Source: Agrobacterium larrymoorei | Lineage (GTDB): Bacteria; Pseudomonadota; Alphaproteobacteria; Rhizobiales; Rhizobiaceae | Length of the DNA stretch: 64,000 nucleotides | Assembly (NCBI RefSeq): GCF_013322225.1 | Contig: NZ_JAAMFB010000009.1 | Span: 124,001 to 188,000 of the forward strand | Direction: 5' to 3' | Shown here: positions 62,986 to 64,000 of the stretch, piece after piece | Position numbering within the stretch: the stretch's first letter is position 1 | Layout of the letters: each line of letters starts with the position of its first letter | The notes under the pieces: generated by a model | Seen by the model: only the letters and a program-made list of their open reading frames with translations | The model's database searches: none | What the model was told of the DNA's origin: nothing | Program-made: the position numbers and the translations under genes

Positions 62986-64000
62986 ACGCGGACCTCATGA
63001 CTTTTTGACAGTGAGCGGGCAACATGGGCTTTCACGACCAGCCATGCAGCAATGACGATGCTGAGTTCGATGGCGTAAGCGGCAATGAATATCCCGTAGG
63101 GCGGCCAGACCCATGCGGCTATGCCGATCAGTATAGCGCCAATGCCGTTGGAAAGGTTCAAAACCCAAGCCCGCGATGAGTGTCTCCCAGCCGCACCCAA
63201 AAGATCGACGGCGATTGACCATATGGCGATCAAAACGATCAGCCACGCCATGATCTGGAGGAAGTGTGGCAGCGACACATATTCCGGACCGAAAATCAGT
63301 GGCATGAAAGACGCGGAGGCAAAGATCACGATGGCGGCGACGAGGCCCAGCCCAACGGCAACGCCCAACAGGCGGATGGTGAGGCGGAAAGCGTTATGGA
63401 TGCCGGACATGCTGGCCACCGCAAGCCGGGGGTAGACGAGGCGGTTCAACGCATCGATAGCCATGTAGCTGCTATCCGTTATCCGCCTCGCCACACCATA
63501 GCTGCCAACCGTTTCGGCCCCAGCCACGAAACCCAGCACGAGCAGGTCGACGTTCTGACGAACGGCTCGGAAGATGAATGGCGTTGCGAATAGCAGTCCT
63601 AGCCTGATCTCATCACGGTCGACGTTATATTGAGGGCGACCAATTCGGAACGCGAAAAACGAATAAAGCGCAAGCGTGGAGAGGTGAGCGCCAAGTTGCC
63701 ATGTCGCCCAGCTTTCCACGGTCGAAACTTGAAAGACGATGCATGCCGACACTGCAGCGATTGTGCGGATAAAAGCAAATCCCACCACAGAAGCGTTGGC
63801 CGCGCCGTATCTTGAATGCGCGAGAAAGATGCTTTCGCCGAGCATGATCAGCCGGACGAGGACGACATTGGTCAGCAGCAGTTGAAATGTAGTGGAAACA
63901 TTTTCCCCCTGCGTCTGACCAAAGGAGAGAAACTCGGGCAGGATGAGCGTGCCGAGCGCGACGAGGACCGCACCGCTTGCAAATGTCAGAATAAGGTTAT
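62982..64000 (-). CDS. Wzx-type polysaccharide flippase, N-terminus beyond the window
   Basis: At least 339 residues of a MOP-superfamily lipid-linked oligosaccharide flippase are visible; the frame is open through the window edge, so the N-terminus is missing. The first internal ATG is at 63845, but the sequence above it (LPEFLSFGQTQGENVSTTFQ) is typical of the first to third helices of Wzx, so 63845 is not the start. About eight to nine hydrophobic segments remain. It would flip undecaprenyl-linked repeat units to the periplasm. Confidence 0.85.
   Translation of the reverse strand, partial: NLILTFASGAVLVALGTLILPEFLSFGQTQGENVSTTFQLLLTNVVLVRLIMLGESIFLAHSRYGAANASVVGFAFIRTIAAVSACIVFQVSTVESWATWQLGAHLSTLALYSFFAFRIGRPQYNVDRDEIRLGLLFATPFIFRAVRQNVDLLVLGFVAGAETVGSYGVARRITDSSYMAIDALNRLVYPRLAVASMSGIHNAFRLTIRLLGVAVGLGLVAAIVIFASASFMPLIFGPEYVSLPHFLQIMAWLIVLIAIWSIAVDLLGAAGRHSSRAWVLNLSNGIGAILIGIAAWVWPPYGIFIAAYAIELSIVIAAWLVVKAHVARSLSKSHEVRV

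Overview
The window reads as chromosome or large-replicon DNA of an alphaproteobacterium of the Rhizobium/Agrobacterium group. This is inferred from gene families, not from a database search. The evidence is a glpR / glpD-S-T-P-Q-U-V glycerol-uptake cluster of the rhizobial type, many ABC uptake operons, TGA-N9-TCA (RirA-type) iron boxes, GGAAC-N16-CGTT (EcfG-type) promoters and a Rhizobiaceae-style intergenic palindrome. I saw no tRNA, rRNA, CRISPR array or insertion sequence.

Layout. 1-2.3 kb: end of a quaternary-amine binding protein, then its permease and ATPase. 2.4-3.4 kb: a luciferase-like flavin oxidoreductase. 3.8-11.3 kb: a type III secretion core operon (needle-like small protein, NopB/SctI-like protein, SctJ-K-L-N-Q-R-S-T-U). 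It has no visible sctC, D, V, O or P, and sctU stops before its NPTH autocleavage domain, immediately against the glp terminator. 11.4-19.8 kb, minus strand: the glycerol / glycerol-3-phosphate cluster with its DeoR-type regulator. 20.2-25.6 kb: an oligopeptide ABC operon with a fused OppD-OppF ATPase. 25.7-34.3 kb: a complete heme-hemophore system (ECF sigma, FecR-type anti-sigma, HasR-like receptor, HasA-like hemophore with RTX tail, HasD/HasE exporter). 34.3-38.5 kb, minus: ABC ATPase, FtsX-type permease and secreted AttH/CrtC-like lipocalin. 38.7-39.1 kb: a small exported protein behind an EcfG-type promoter. 39.1-46.2 kb, minus: a second peptide ABC operon ending in an M14 carboxypeptidase, divergent from a GntR regulator. 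47.4-49.7 kb: an MHYT-PAS-GGDEF-EAL cyclic-di-GMP protein. 49.9-53.5 kb: a frameshifted GntR gene followed by a polar amino acid ABC operon. 53.5-58.6 kb: a UPF0303 protein and head-to-head treY and treZ (trehalose from maltodextrins). 58.7-64 kb: a surface-polysaccharide region with a GT2 glycosyltransferase, a secreted clan-A-like glycosidase, a GNAT-like protein and a Wzx-type flippase running off the edge.

Themes. Most of the window is solute capture. In all four ABC operons where the binding-protein gene comes before the permease genes, a strong hairpin without a U-run follows the binding-protein gene, which would favour its overproduction. The two glycerol ATPases show complementary degeneracy: one has a non-consensus signature, the other lacks the switch histidine. 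This predicts one canonical and one degenerate ATP site. The type III cluster looks like a truncated and possibly decaying acquisition. The hemophore system is atypical because the heme-binding domain is joined to an RTX-type tail and lacks the usual histidine ligand.
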